Shown here in pieces: positions 15,218 through 23,173 of a stretch of DNA of 64,000 nucleotides. The DNA is taken from assembly GCA_910575075.1 (NCBI GenBank), contig CAJTCY010000010.1:108373-172372 (forward strand), read 5' to 3'. Position 1 is the stretch's first letter. Every line of letters starts with the position of its first letter. Under the pieces are notes generated by a model. That model was not told where the DNA came from. It did not search any database and worked only from the letters and a program-made list of their open reading frames with translations. This DNA comes from Lachnospiraceae bacterium. GTDB lineage: Bacteria; Bacillota; Clostridia; Lachnospirales; Lachnospiraceae. Made by a program: the position numbers and the translations under genes.

Positions 15218-17209
15218 ATGAAAAGTAAATTGCTGGGAATTTTAGCTGTTCTGTGTGTATGGATGGTCTTTGCGCAGCCGGTAAAGGCAGAGTCATATCA
15301 GTACGACAGTGCAAAAAATACTTATACCATTAAGGCGACAAGCGGTAATATTACAGATGCTGTAAATTCTGCATTAGATGCAATGAATACATCATCAGCA
15401 AATCAGGGGACTCTGGTGATAAAGCCGGGAACTTATAGTGTGAATCTGATTATGCTGGACAAATCCTATGTCACAATTAAGGCAAAGGGGGCAACCCTGA
15501 AATTTATGGGAAGCAGTATGAATGGACAGTATCTTATAAAATGTACCAATCGATCCACTACAGGAATCGTCATTGACGGGGGAACCTGGGATGGCAATAA
15601 GAAAGCATCTTACATATTCAATTTCAGCAGCAATAGCAGCCCCGCAAAGAAATTGACGGTTCAGAACTGTACCATGATGAACGCCAAAGATTCTAATATC
15701 CGCGTTGATGGGGGAAAAGAAATTGTTCTGGATAACATAACTTCTGCTGGCAGCAAATATGGAGTTGACATTAAGAGGTCTTCTGGCGTAACAGTAAAAG
15801 ATTCTTCGGTATATTCCTGTGAGGCGGGAATTGACATGCGCAGCATGGTTGGAACAGAGAACATAATTGAAAACTGTAAAGTTTATAAATGTTCCAAGGT
15901 CGGGATGCAGATTAAAGACGCGCCTACTGTTGTCACAGCGAAAGGAGGAAGCTGCAATGACAACTATGCGGGGATTTCGCTGACGACAGGGGCAAAAATG
16001 AATCTGAGCGGGATTGACGTTTCCAATAACAAGAGCAATGGCATCTCGCCGGTGGGAAGTAAAAAGAAGAGAACCATCCTCAATATCTCGGACAGCAGTT
16101 TTAATAATAATGGCAGACACGGTGTGGCGGCTGCCCTGTATGTGGAACTGACCGCTAAGAACAGCAAAATGAACGGTAATGCATCGAACGGGGTAATGAT
16201 GCGTGACTACTGTACGTCTAAGGGATTGACAAATCTGGTGACAAATTCCAACAAAGCCAATGGAATACTGATTAATGACGGCTCCTCCTGTAAATTAATT
16301 TCCGGGTGTACGGCATTGAAAAATAAAGCTAATGGTTTTATGCTTCAGGATATCACCGTGAAATTGGAAAGAATCAATGCGTCTGAAAACAAGAATTGCG
16401 GTGTCTATGTCTCTGCTAAATCAAAGAAAACGATAACAGTGAAAAACGCCGTAATGAAAAAGAATGCCAATAATGGTATGTATGTTTGTGATAAAGCAGG
16501 TTATATTGTGAGCGGTACCAAAATCCAGAATAATAAGAAGTCTGGCATTGACAGCAACGGTGGATTTATAAAGCTTAACGGAAAAGGAAATGTCATATCT
16601 GGGAATAAGAAATACGGTGTCTGCATGCGCGGTCTGAAAGGACAGAAGGGGGATCTGCGGATAACCAATGGAACAATTTCAGGAAATAAAAATGCAGGTG
16701 TATATTTCTATGGAAATGTAACAGGATTCTGTACCAAAGCAGTGATTAAGGGAAATCAGACAGGTATTACAGTGGCAGAAGGAGCCAGCGTAAGCAAAAT
16801 CAATTCCAATACGATTAAGGACAATGCGCAGTTTGGGATTGCTGTCTACAAGAGTAAGAGCGGGAAAACTACCGCAATGAGTCAGTGTTCAGGAAATGCT
16901 CTCAGTAACCCTAAAGCATCGAATGAAATTAAGTTCTGGCCGGGAACCAGAGTTCCGTCAAAGCTGAAAGTGACAGAGCCCTTGACAATAGATAAAAATG
17001 TGAAATCTGGAAAAAAGAAAGTTACAGGCAAAGTTACAGCCGGATATAAGGTTACAGTGACAGCGAATGGCAAAAAAATTAATGGAAAACAGGCGTCTTC
17101 CAATGGCGCTTATTCGGTAACAGTCCCCTCTCTGAAGTCTGGAAAAAATGTGGAGGTTACGATACTGGACAGTTATAGGAATAAAATATTTGCGGTAAAG
17201 AAACTGTAA
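15218..17209 (+). CDS. Secreted right-handed beta-helix repeat protein
   Basis: A 663-residue protein with a signal peptide (about residues 1-26, ending VKAES). The middle 500 residues are short repeats with N-G-I/V and Asn ladders, such as NKSNGISPV, NNGRHGVAA, ASNGVMMRD and KANGILIND. These mark a parallel beta-helix of the pectate-lyase/NosD type. The last ~80 residues are a Lys-rich Ig-like domain. No catalytic acid cluster is obvious, so it may bind or remodel surface or host polysaccharides. AAGAGG at 15206-15211 gives the start. It lies 36 bp after the HAD gene but is not a known Ter partner. Confidence 0.8.
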   Translation: MKSKLLGILAVLCVWMVFAQPVKAESYQYDSAKNTYTIKATSGNITDAVNSALDAMNTSSANQGTLVIKPGTYSVNLIMLDKSYVTIKAKGATLKFMGSSMNGQYLIKCTNRSTTGIVIDGGTWDGNKKASYIFNFSSNSSPAKKLTVQNCTMMNAKDSNIRVDGGKEIVLDNITSAGSKYGVDIKRSSGVTVKDSSVYSCEAGIDMRSMVGTENIIENCKVYKCSKVGMQIKDAPTVVTAKGGSCNDNYAGISLTTGAKMNLSGIDVSNNKSNGISPVGSKKKRTILNISDSSFNNNGRHGVAAALYVELTAKNSKMNGNASNGVMMRDYCTSKGLTNLVTNSNKANGILINDGSSCKLISGCTALKNKANGFMLQDITVKLERINASENKNCGVYVSAKSKKTITVKNAVMKKNANNGMYVCDKAGYIVSGTKIQNNKKSGIDSNGGFIKLNGKGNVISGNKKYGVCMRGLKGQKGDLRITNGTISGNKNAGVYFYGNVTGFCTKAVIKGNQTGITVAEGASVSKINSNTIKDNAQFGIAVYKSKSGKTTAMSQCSGNALSNPKASNEIKFWPGTRVPSKLKVTEPLTIDKNVKSGKKKVTGKVTAGYKVTVTANGKKINGKQASSNGAYSVTVPSLKSGKNVEVTILDSYRNKIFAVKKL

Positions 17210-17229
17210 CTTTGATAAGGATAAAAGCA

Positions 17230-18564
17230 ATGAACAGAGATCTTACAAAGGGACCAGTTATGAGGTCGATGCTGCTTTTTGCGTTTCCTATGATTTTGGG
17301 AAACCTTTTGCAGCAGTGTTATAATGTGGCGGATACGCTGATTGTGGGAAAATTTCTGGGCAGCAATGCTTTGGCTGCAGTAGGGTCATCATTTACGCTG
17401 ATGACCTTTCTCACTTCTATTTTGCTGGGATTGTGTATGGGGAGCGGAGCGGTGTTTTCCATCCGGTTTGGACAGCAAGATGAGGAAGGGCTGAAAGAGA
17501 GCATCTGTGCGTCGTTCACGCTGATTGCAAGCCTTGCGGTTTTCCTGAATCTTCTGGCGTTTGCCTGCCTGGATGGAATACGGATTTTTCTTCAGGTGCC
17601 TGAGGAAGTGTGGCACTCTATGAGAAGTTATCTGTCCGTCATTTTCTGTGGAATTGCAGCGACTTTCTTTTACAACTATTTTGCTTCTTTTCTGCGGGCG
17701 GTAGGTAATTCTGTGGCGCCTCTTATTTTTCTGGCAGTTTCCGCATGTATAAATATCTTTCTGGATTTGTGGTTTGTACTGGGACTTGGCTGGGGTGTGA
17801 CAGGAGCAGCGGCGGCAACGGTGATTGCCCAGTATATTTCAGGGATCGGAATTGCTGTTTATACGCTCGTGCGCTGTCCGCAGTTTACAGGAATTTTCGG
17901 ACATCTGAGAATCCGCTGGACCTGTATGCGGGAAATTGCCAGTTTTTCTGTACTGACCTGTGTACAGCAGTCTGTGATGAATCTGGGGATTCTCATGGTA
18001 CAGGGATTGGTGAACAGTTTTGGCGCTGTAGTTATGGCGGCATTTGCGGCGGCAGTTAAGATTGACGCGTTCGCCTATATGCCGGTACAGGATTTTGGCA
18101 ATGCGTTCTCCACCTTTATTGCCCAAAACTATGGGGCAAAGAAGCCGGAACGCATTCGTAAGGGCTTAAAAGGAGCAATTATAGCAGCTGTGATTTTCTG
18201 CATCATAATTTCAGCAGGGGTATGGTTTTTTGCAGGGCCATTGATGGAGCTGTTTGTAGAACAGGGGGAGACAGAGATTATAAAGGAAGGAATCTGCTAT
18301 CTTCATGTGGAGGGTGCGTTTTATTGCGGAATTGGCTGTCTGTTTCTGTTGTACGGGCTTTACCGTGCGCTGGGCAGACCGGGGATGTCTGTCATTCTCA
18401 CAGTTATTTCTCTGGGTACCCGTGTAGGGCTGGCATATGTGCTGTCAGCGATACCTTCTGTGGGAGTGAAAGGGATCTGGTGGTCGATTCCAATCGGCTG
18501 GTTTTTGGCAGATCTGGCAGGTATCCTGTATTATGTTTTTTCCAAATCCGGCAAATACATATAA
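17230..18564 (+). CDS. MATE family efflux transporter
   Basis: A 444-residue polytopic protein with about twelve hydrophobic helices. The N-terminus (TKGPVMRSMLLFAFPMI) and the segment LLQQCYNVADTLIVGKFLG are characteristic of the MATE/DinF family of Na+- or H+-driven drug exporters in Clostridia. The start at 17230 is preferred because AAGGA at 17217-17221 is well spaced; the frame extends to 17212 without a site. It starts 20 bp after the beta-helix gene, so both may share a transcript. The substrate is unknown. Confidence 0.9.
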   Translation: MNRDLTKGPVMRSMLLFAFPMILGNLLQQCYNVADTLIVGKFLGSNALAAVGSSFTLMTFLTSILLGLCMGSGAVFSIRFGQQDEEGLKESICASFTLIASLAVFLNLLAFACLDGIRIFLQVPEEVWHSMRSYLSVIFCGIAATFFYNYFASFLRAVGNSVAPLIFLAVSACINIFLDLWFVLGLGWGVTGAAAATVIAQYISGIGIAVYTLVRCPQFTGIFGHLRIRWTCMREIASFSVLTCVQQSVMNLGILMVQGLVNSFGAVVMAAFAAAVKIDAFAYMPVQDFGNAFSTFIAQNYGAKKPERIRKGLKGAIIAAVIFCIIISAGVWFFAGPLMELFVEQGETEIIKEGICYLHVEGAFYCGIGCLFLLYGLYRALGRPGMSVILTVISLGTRVGLAYVLSAIPSVGVKGIWWSIPIGWFLADLAGILYYVFSKSGKYI

Positions 18565-18570
18565 GCTGTC

Positions 18571-18704
18571 GACAGAACAACGTGGGCTTGCACACTTCTC
18601 CGCGAACTGCGCATATTCCTTTCCGCCGCAGTGCGATTATTATTATTTCTCTTATAGGAAAGATACTTTCACGTTTTAGCGCGGCAAGGTCTTTCCTATA
18701 AAAG
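18571..18704. repeat. Dispersed repeat family 2, copy 1
   Basis: This noncoding segment shares several blocks with the opposite strand of 22079-22180. They include the 16-mer GCGAACTGCGCATATT (18602-18617), then a stem with perfect 12-bp arms, TTATAGGAAAGA (18652-18663) and TCTTTCCTATAA (18690-18701). Between the arms lies TACTTTCACGTTTTAGCG. The stem could form a hairpin at the end of the MATE transcript. With the other copy it brackets the tRNA, HAAS and cNMP-fold genes as an inverted pair 3.4 kb apart. Confidence 0.7.
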
Positions 18705-18708
18705 AAAT

Positions 18709-18741
18709 AACCCCTTGAAAACATTACGTCTTCAAGGGGTT
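18709..18741 (-). terminator. Terminator of the tRNA-Arg transcript
   Basis: On the minus strand, AACCCCTTGAA pairs perfectly with TTCAAGGGGTT (11 bp, 11-nt loop) and is followed by ATTTCTTTT. It lies seven bases past the tRNA 3' end, so it most likely ends the tRNA transcript; on the plus strand there is no T-run. Confidence 0.8.
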
Positions 18742-18747
18742 AAGCTA

Positions 18748-18821
18748 CGTGCGTGAGAAGATTCGAACTCCCGACACCTTGGTCCGTAGCCAAGTGCTCT
18801 ATCCAGCTGAGCTACACACAC
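18748..18821 (-). tRNA. tRNA-Arg (anticodon ACG)
   Basis: The minus strand folds into a 74-nt cloverleaf. The acceptor GTGTGTG pairs with CACGCAC (one G-U), the D arm begins TAGCTCAGCTGG, the anticodon stem CTTGG/CCAAG frames the loop CTACGGA with anticodon ACG, and the T loop is TTCGAAT. The discriminator is G and CCA is not encoded. ACG, read as ICG after deamination, decodes CGU, CGC and CGA. It stands alone, with its own terminator. Confidence 0.95.
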
Positions 18822-18991
18822 ATAATTTAAAAAGTTTGTATCGAACGTCTTATATGATACATTAGAATTTATAATTTGTCAATATATTTTTTGAAAAAAA
18901 ATCCAAAAATAATGATGAAAAATTTCCTATAGTATGTTAGAATAAATTTAATTGGTTTATCAGATTGGAGAAGAGAGTTAGGAGAAGCTTC

Positions 18992-19468
18992 ATGACAAGG
19001 CAGGAATTTTTACAGGAATTACAGCTTGCACTTGAGGGGCAGCTAAGCCAGGCAGCAATCGATGATCATGTTCGGTATTATAATAATTATATCAGGGAAG
19101 AAGTGAGGAAGGGAAATGCAGAGCAGGCGGTAATTGAAAGGCTTGGAAATCCCAGATTGATAGCAAAGACCTTGATTGATACTACTGACCAGTATCACCG
19201 GGCAGCCGGCAGAGAATATCACGGAGAGAGTTATGAACAGGAGCAGCCGGGGAAGGGATTTTACGCTGGATATTCACAGGATGACGGCTGGAATGTCCGC
19301 ATGGGAGGCAGGAAGCTGAATTCCTGGTATGGGAAGCTTTTTCTGATTGTGGCAGCAATTCTAATCGTTGTGGTGGCGGCCAATGTGGTAGCGTTTCTGC
19401 TGCCTGTCTTGGTGCCGGTAGTTTTGATTTTGCTGATATGTTCCCTGTTTTTTGGGAACAGACGATAA
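18992..19468 (+). CDS. HAAS/DUF1700-domain membrane protein
   Basis: A 158-residue protein. Residues 1-60 (MTRQEFLQELQ, DDHVRYYNNYI and a GNPRLIAK turn) form the helical HAAS signalling-associated domain seen in DUF1700 proteins. A Gly/Tyr-rich linker follows, then one or two hydrophobic helices (about 112-153). DUF1700 proteins usually partner PadR-type regulators, which are absent here. The start at 18992 is set by TTAGGAG at 18978-18984. A plausible extended -10 (TGTTAGAAT) lies near 18934-18942. It is followed 22 bp later by the cNMP-fold gene. Confidence 0.75.
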   Translation: MTRQEFLQELQLALEGQLSQAAIDDHVRYYNNYIREEVRKGNAEQAVIERLGNPRLIAKTLIDTTDQYHRAAGREYHGESYEQEQPGKGFYAGYSQDDGWNVRMGGRKLNSWYGKLFLIVAAILIVVVAANVVAFLLPVLVPVVLILLICSLFFGNRR

Positions 19469-19490
19469 ATGGAACTTATAGGAGGAACAC

Positions 19491-21770
19491 ATGGAAACGG
19501 TAAAAGTTAGCAAAGGCAGACATTTTTTGCGAAAAGGAGAGAGACTGAAGGGCCTGTTTGTGGTTTTGCAGGGAAGTGTGCGGGCAGTCTCAAAGAATGA
19601 TGAAATTGAAATGGAGGCAGGAAGTATTGTGGGGCTGCTGGAAAGCGCTTCTAACGTGTATCTGTGTGATTATATCACAAATACAGATTGTATTTTTTAT
19701 GTTTATCCCTACCGCCAGACAGAGGATTATAAGAAAATATTTGCGTCAGATGAGAAATATGTAGCAGTGTTTACTATGGGGGCCATGCATCAGGCTGCCA
19801 CTATGTTGGACAGATATGGGACTTTTGCACGTATGGCACAGAATTTTTACAGTACATTGATGGATTACTATAGTGAATATAAGAAATTGTGCAATGATTA
19901 CCAGATACCTGAGAAGCCGTTTCAGAGGCTTGCTTCCATGTCTCCCGCAAGAGTGGGCGGGAGCATCGAAAAATGGACGATGGAATATTATGACAAAATG
20001 TCTTCTTTTTCGTTGAAATTTATGGATCAGTTTTTAGGACGGGATTATGCTATAGGAATTGGGGAGATTCAAAATGCGGTATCCTGGATGGTAAAAGCGC
20101 TGGTTTTAATTGAAAAATTAAAGGAATACCTGAGGATTAACAAGGAGCTCCTTCTTGCCTCTTCAGATTCTGAGGATTTGTTTCAGATGTATTTTGAGCT
20201 GGCGAGAAAAGCATCTGGAACAGGGATGGATTTGGAGCCTATTTTCCAGAAAATTTCGGAGATCATGGAGTTTTCCAGAAGCAGCCGTCTCTTTCCGGAA
20301 AAATTGATGGATCTGCGGTTTGCTGAGTATGAAAAATATAATTTCCATAAGGATACAGAACTTGGAGAGACAGATATCTGGGTAGAAGAAGTTCAGGAAG
20401 AGTATGAAGAAGGAATAGATTATCTGGAACAGATATTGAGCTATGCACAGTATGATGCGGAGAAGGCAGAAAAGTTCCGCAATACCCTGGAGGAATATAA
20501 GAACCTTCCGGACCGTCTTGCGACTACCGATGATGTGCGCAAGCTGCGGAAAGTGATCACGCAGGACTTCTATGATATTTATGAGCTGGTATTTTACCGT
20601 TCCATTCAGAATGGAAAAATGTCTCCTGCTGTGAAGATGTTCCTGAATTTTGGCTTTATGGATGAGGAACTGGCTGGTTCTGACACCACCCGCAGTTTGT
20701 ATGATCTGACGCAGGAACTGTCCCGCTGCAAAGCCAAGAATGTGTTTACCATATATGAATGGCTCTTAAGCATTTACCGTGGAGAGAATGAGCCTTCCAG
20801 AAATGAATTTGATATGGATTTCACAAACTATCTCAGCGAACAGAAGAAGACGGGAAGAATCACGGCGGCACAGATGAGTGAAATGGCGGCCGATAACCGT
20901 CAGAAGGTAGATTTTGAGCTTAAAAATATGTTTGTATCTACAAACAGGGCAACTTATGGTAAATTCTCTACGTACTGTCCGGTTCTGTGTGAAGATGATA
21001 TTATTGGAACTGTGGAAAATATGCTGATTACAGCAGAGAAGGCAAATAATGCGCTGGATATGATACGCGGGATTGATTTTTCACTGTTTTACCGGGAAGT
21101 TGGGTATTCTGATCCAGAGCATGATGTCAATATGGAGATGATCCAGAAGGAAGTGCTGCCCAACATAATTTTGATGCCCAATGCTGGAAGCAAGGCAATG
21201 ATGTGGCAGGAGACGGCGGGAATTAAGAAGGATACATCGGCAAGATTTATTTTCCCAATTTTTACTGTGGTAGATGTAGAAGAAATGATGATTGAAGTAT
21301 CTGGACGTTTCCGCTGGGAGATGTGCCGTAAGATTCAGGGAGTGCGGTGGAATGATATTACAGAAGCCTCACTGACTTCAGAATATAACGATTATGTTCA
21401 GTATTACCGCAAGAACCATGACTTATCTCCGGATGCCAAACAGAAGGTCAAGAATGCGCTGACGAAGGCAAAGAATAATTTCCGGGAAGTCTTTGTAAAG
21501 GATTACCAAAGCTGGATTCGTTACGAAGCAAAGGGAAGTTTCCGGCTGAACAAAGTATCCAGAGATATTATTTTCCGCTATTGTCCGTTTAACAGGGAAA
21601 TCAGGAATATGCTGCGCGCAAATCCGATGTACCGTGAAATGTTTGAGAAATATGAGATTTTAAAAGAAAGAAAGAAACGCCATACAGAATTGTGGTATGA
21701 CCGCTATAAGAAAAAAGGCGGTGAGATCAATGAAGAGCTGCAGGCGAACTGGGATTATTATGATATGTAG
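19491..21770 (+). CDS. Large cyclic-nucleotide-binding-fold protein of unknown function
   Basis: A 759-residue soluble protein. Residues 1-110 look like a cNMP-binding (CRP-like) beta-roll: KGERLKGLFVVLQGSVRAV, then MEAGSIVGLLE. The usual phosphate-cassette RxxA arginine is not apparent, so ligand binding is doubtful. The remaining 650 residues are mostly alpha-helical and acidic, with no DNA-binding helix-turn-helix that I can see and no catalytic motif I recognise. GGAGG at 19481-19485 gives the start, 22 bp after the HAAS gene, suggesting a two-gene operon. The C-terminal domain may be specific to related Clostridia. Confidence 0.6.
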   Translation: METVKVSKGRHFLRKGERLKGLFVVLQGSVRAVSKNDEIEMEAGSIVGLLESASNVYLCDYITNTDCIFYVYPYRQTEDYKKIFASDEKYVAVFTMGAMHQAATMLDRYGTFARMAQNFYSTLMDYYSEYKKLCNDYQIPEKPFQRLASMSPARVGGSIEKWTMEYYDKMSSFSLKFMDQFLGRDYAIGIGEIQNAVSWMVKALVLIEKLKEYLRINKELLLASSDSEDLFQMYFELARKASGTGMDLEPIFQKISEIMEFSRSSRLFPEKLMDLRFAEYEKYNFHKDTELGETDIWVEEVQEEYEEGIDYLEQILSYAQYDAEKAEKFRNTLEEYKNLPDRLATTDDVRKLRKVITQDFYDIYELVFYRSIQNGKMSPAVKMFLNFGFMDEELAGSDTTRSLYDLTQELSRCKAKNVFTIYEWLLSIYRGENEPSRNEFDMDFTNYLSEQKKTGRITAAQMSEMAADNRQKVDFELKNMFVSTNRATYGKFSTYCPVLCEDDIIGTVENMLITAEKANNALDMIRGIDFSLFYREVGYSDPEHDVNMEMIQKEVLPNIILMPNAGSKAMMWQETAGIKKDTSARFIFPIFTVVDVEEMMIEVSGRFRWEMCRKIQGVRWNDITEASLTSEYNDYVQYYRKNHDLSPDAKQKVKNALTKAKNNFREVFVKDYQSWIRYEAKGSFRLNKVSRDIIFRYCPFNREIRNMLRANPMYREMFEKYEILKERKKRHTELWYDRYKKKGGEINEELQANWDYYDM

Positions 21771-21864
21771 AGATATTAGGGCGGAGATGAGTTTATACGC
21801 TTCAGTTTGACGGCTGCCGAGAGAAAATATATCAGATATTACCCGTTATGTTAGAAATAAAATA

Positions 21865-21909
21865 CCTCCTGCGGATGATATGAGAATGTCATCTGCCGGG
21901 GGATTTTTT
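21865..21909 (+). terminator. Terminator of the HAAS / cNMP-fold operon
   Basis: A stem made by CCTCCTGCGGATGA and TCATCTGCCGGGGG (two mismatches, 10-nt loop) leads into ATTTTTTA. It lies about 95 bp after the cNMP-fold stop codon. Confidence 0.8.
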
Positions 21910-21911
21910 AT

Positions 21912-22084
21912 CTTATAGGATTAGGGTGTTAAAAGGTTGTGAAATAAAATGAAGCTGGCAATTTGCACAAATAGGTACAAAAAGTGGTGGATTGTCCTGA
22001 CAGTTTCCACAACGTTTGTATTTATTTGTGCAAATTGCCAATAAGCATTTATAATACCACCTTTTGACACCTGAATCCTTATAG
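21912..22084. repeat. Nested inverted-repeat element of ~173 bp
   Basis: Two sets of inverted arms share one centre. The outer arms are 21912-21936 and 22060-22084 (19 of 25 positions complementary). The inner arms are a perfect 18-bp pair, TGGCAATTTGCACAAATA at 21956-21973 and its inverse at 22023-22040. The 49-base centre has no further structure I see and no reading frame. The right outer arm runs into the family 2 repeat at 22079. It may be a miniature transposon or a structured RNA; I know of no named match. Confidence 0.65.
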
Positions 22085-22180
22085 GAAAGACCTTGTCACG
22101 CTAAAGCGTAAAAGTATCTTCCCATAGAATAAAAAAACAATATGCGCAGTTCGCAGATTTCCATCTGCCGCGTTGTCATC
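22079..22180. repeat. Dispersed repeat family 2, copy 2 (inverted)
   Basis: This is the reverse complement of the element at 18571-18704: the 16-mer AATATGCGCAGTTCGC (22139-22154), the arm TTATAGGAAAGA (22079-22090) and the stretch GACCTTGTCACGCTAAAGCG all match copy 1 inverted. The far arm has drifted to TCTTCCCATAGA. No coding capacity. The bases from 22181 to 22457 hold a terminator, a promoter candidate and no gene. Confidence 0.7.
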
Positions 22181-22200
22181 AATCAACATTATTTTGTATG

Positions 22201-22235
22201 AGAAAAGACCAGCGGGGGAGCCACTGGTCTTTTCT
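22201..22235. terminator. Strong stem-loop, probable bidirectional terminator
   Basis: AGAAAAGACCAG (22201-22212) pairs perfectly over 12 bp with CTGGTCTTTTCT (22224-22235) around an 11-nt loop. Each side provides an A-rich lead and a T-rich tail. It insulates the repeat cluster from the small-protein gene at 22458. Confidence 0.65.
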
Positions 22236-22316
22236 ATGAGGGGAGTATAAATAATTAATAAGGGGTATAACTTATAAAAAGTTCTCCAAAGGAGAAATCC
22301 TTTTTACAAGTATGAT

Positions 22317-22322
22317 TATAAT
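22317..22322 (+). promoter_or_regulatory. Possible -10 box upstream of the Asn/Ser repeat gene
   Basis: TATAAT occurs at 22317-22322, about 136 bp before the start at 22458, preceded by TTTTTACAAG at the -35 region (not a good match). The long AT-rich leader (22323-22440) also contains TGAATA at 22378, which could serve a sporulation sigma factor, but the paired -10 is poor. Neither choice is secure. Confidence 0.3.
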
Positions 22323-22457
22323 ACAGCTTGTCATAAAATGCAAGTAAAATTTAAAAAAAATTGAAAAAAATTTTTATGAATAAAAATGGAGTTTTTTCAG
22401 ATAATAAAAAGGCAGTAACTTAAACATTGCAGCAAACTTTTTAGGAGGGAAACTATC

Positions 22458-22712
22458 ATGGCAAAAAACAGCGATATGAAGAACAAGGGAACAAATTCCT
22501 ACGAAAACAGCAGTAAGAATGCAAATTCTCAGAATGGCACAAATGCATACTCTCAGAACAGCAGCAAGAATGCATACTCTCAGAACAGCAGCAAGAATGC
22601 AAATTCTCAGAATGGCACAAATGCATACTCTCAGAACAGCAGCAAGAATACAAATTCTCAGAACAGCACAAATGCCAGCGGATCTGACTGTCATAAATCT
22701 TATCAGAGATAG
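22458..22712 (+). CDS. Small Asn/Ser/Gln-rich tandem-repeat protein
   Basis: An 84-residue hydrophilic protein with a strong AGGAGG site (22443-22448). After MAKNSDMKNKGTNSYE it consists of alternating units: SQNGTNAY, SQNSSKNAY twice, SQNSSKNAN, SQNGTNAY, SQNSSKNTN. The tail is SGSDCHKSYQR, with one Cys and one His. The DNA repeat is about 24-27 bp, so the number of units may vary between strains. No signal peptide or membrane helix. Composition recalls spore coat or gamma-type spore proteins, but there is no diagnostic motif. I do not recognise the family; expression is supported by the ribosome binding site and downstream terminator. Confidence 0.6.
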   Translation: MAKNSDMKNKGTNSYENSSKNANSQNGTNAYSQNSSKNAYSQNSSKNANSQNGTNAYSQNSSKNTNSQNSTNASGSDCHKSYQR

Positions 22713-22748
22713 TAGGTACTGAAAACAGAATATTGCATAATATAATGT

Positions 22749-22796
22749 AGGAACAGATTGTCGGAAACATTTCAGGTAATCTGTTCCTGCATTTTT
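22749..22796 (+). terminator. Terminator after the Asn/Ser repeat gene
   Basis: AGGAACAGATT pairs over 11 bp with AATCTGTTCCT (18-nt loop) and is followed by GCATTTTT. It ends 14 bp before the rhodanese start, so the two genes are probably transcribed separately. Confidence 0.75.
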
Positions 22797-22810
22797 AAAG
22801 AGGTGATTCT

Positions 22811-23116
22811 ATGGAGTTTCAGACAATCAGCGTCCGGGAATTTAATGAATACCGCAAACGTCCGGAAACATGGGTGATTGATCTGCGCAGCAAAGAGGAG
22901 TTTGAAGAAGTCCATGTGGAGGGAGCTAGAAATATTCCTTATGAAAACCTTGAAATGTATCAGAAATACCTTCCCAAGGATAAGTTATATATTCTTTACT
23001 GTGACAGAGGTTCCAGCAGTCTGATGGCTGCCAGAGAATTAAGCAAAGAGGGTTATCGGACAGTAACTGTGGTAGGAGGGATTCAGGCGGTTCTCCAAAA
23101 TGTACAAAAACATTGA
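22811..23116 (+). CDS. Single-domain rhodanese-like protein
   Basis: A 101-residue rhodanese domain: VIDLRSKEEFEEVHVEGARNIP, then the active-site loop with Cys64 in YCDRGSSS and a closing YRTVTVVGG. The cysteine would carry a persulfide and pass sulfur to an acceptor in the cytosol. The length is normal for PspE/GlpE-like single domains. AGAGGTGAT at 22799-22807 gives the start. It stands 57 bp ahead of the methyltransferase gene. Confidence 0.88.
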   Translation: MEFQTISVREFNEYRKRPETWVIDLRSKEEFEEVHVEGARNIPYENLEMYQKYLPKDKLYILYCDRGSSSLMAARELSKEGYRTVTVVGGIQAVLQNVQKH

Positions 23117-23173
23117 CAGCAGGGAAGTGAAAAGATAATATAGAATTATCACAATCAATGATGGAGAAACTGA

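Noticed and set aside
15395..16120. 241-codon minus-strand frame opposite the beta-helix gene
   Set aside because: A by-product of Asn/Gly-rich repeat codons; no start site and no domain.
22480..22690. The 24-27 bp repeats as a CRISPR array
   Set aside because: The units are contiguous without spacers and keep a reading frame throughout.
22374..22770. Cys/Leu repeat proteins on the minus strand at the Asn/Ser repeat gene
   Set aside because: They are reverse readings of the same DNA repeat. The plus-strand frame has a strong ribosome binding site and a terminator, the minus frames have neither.
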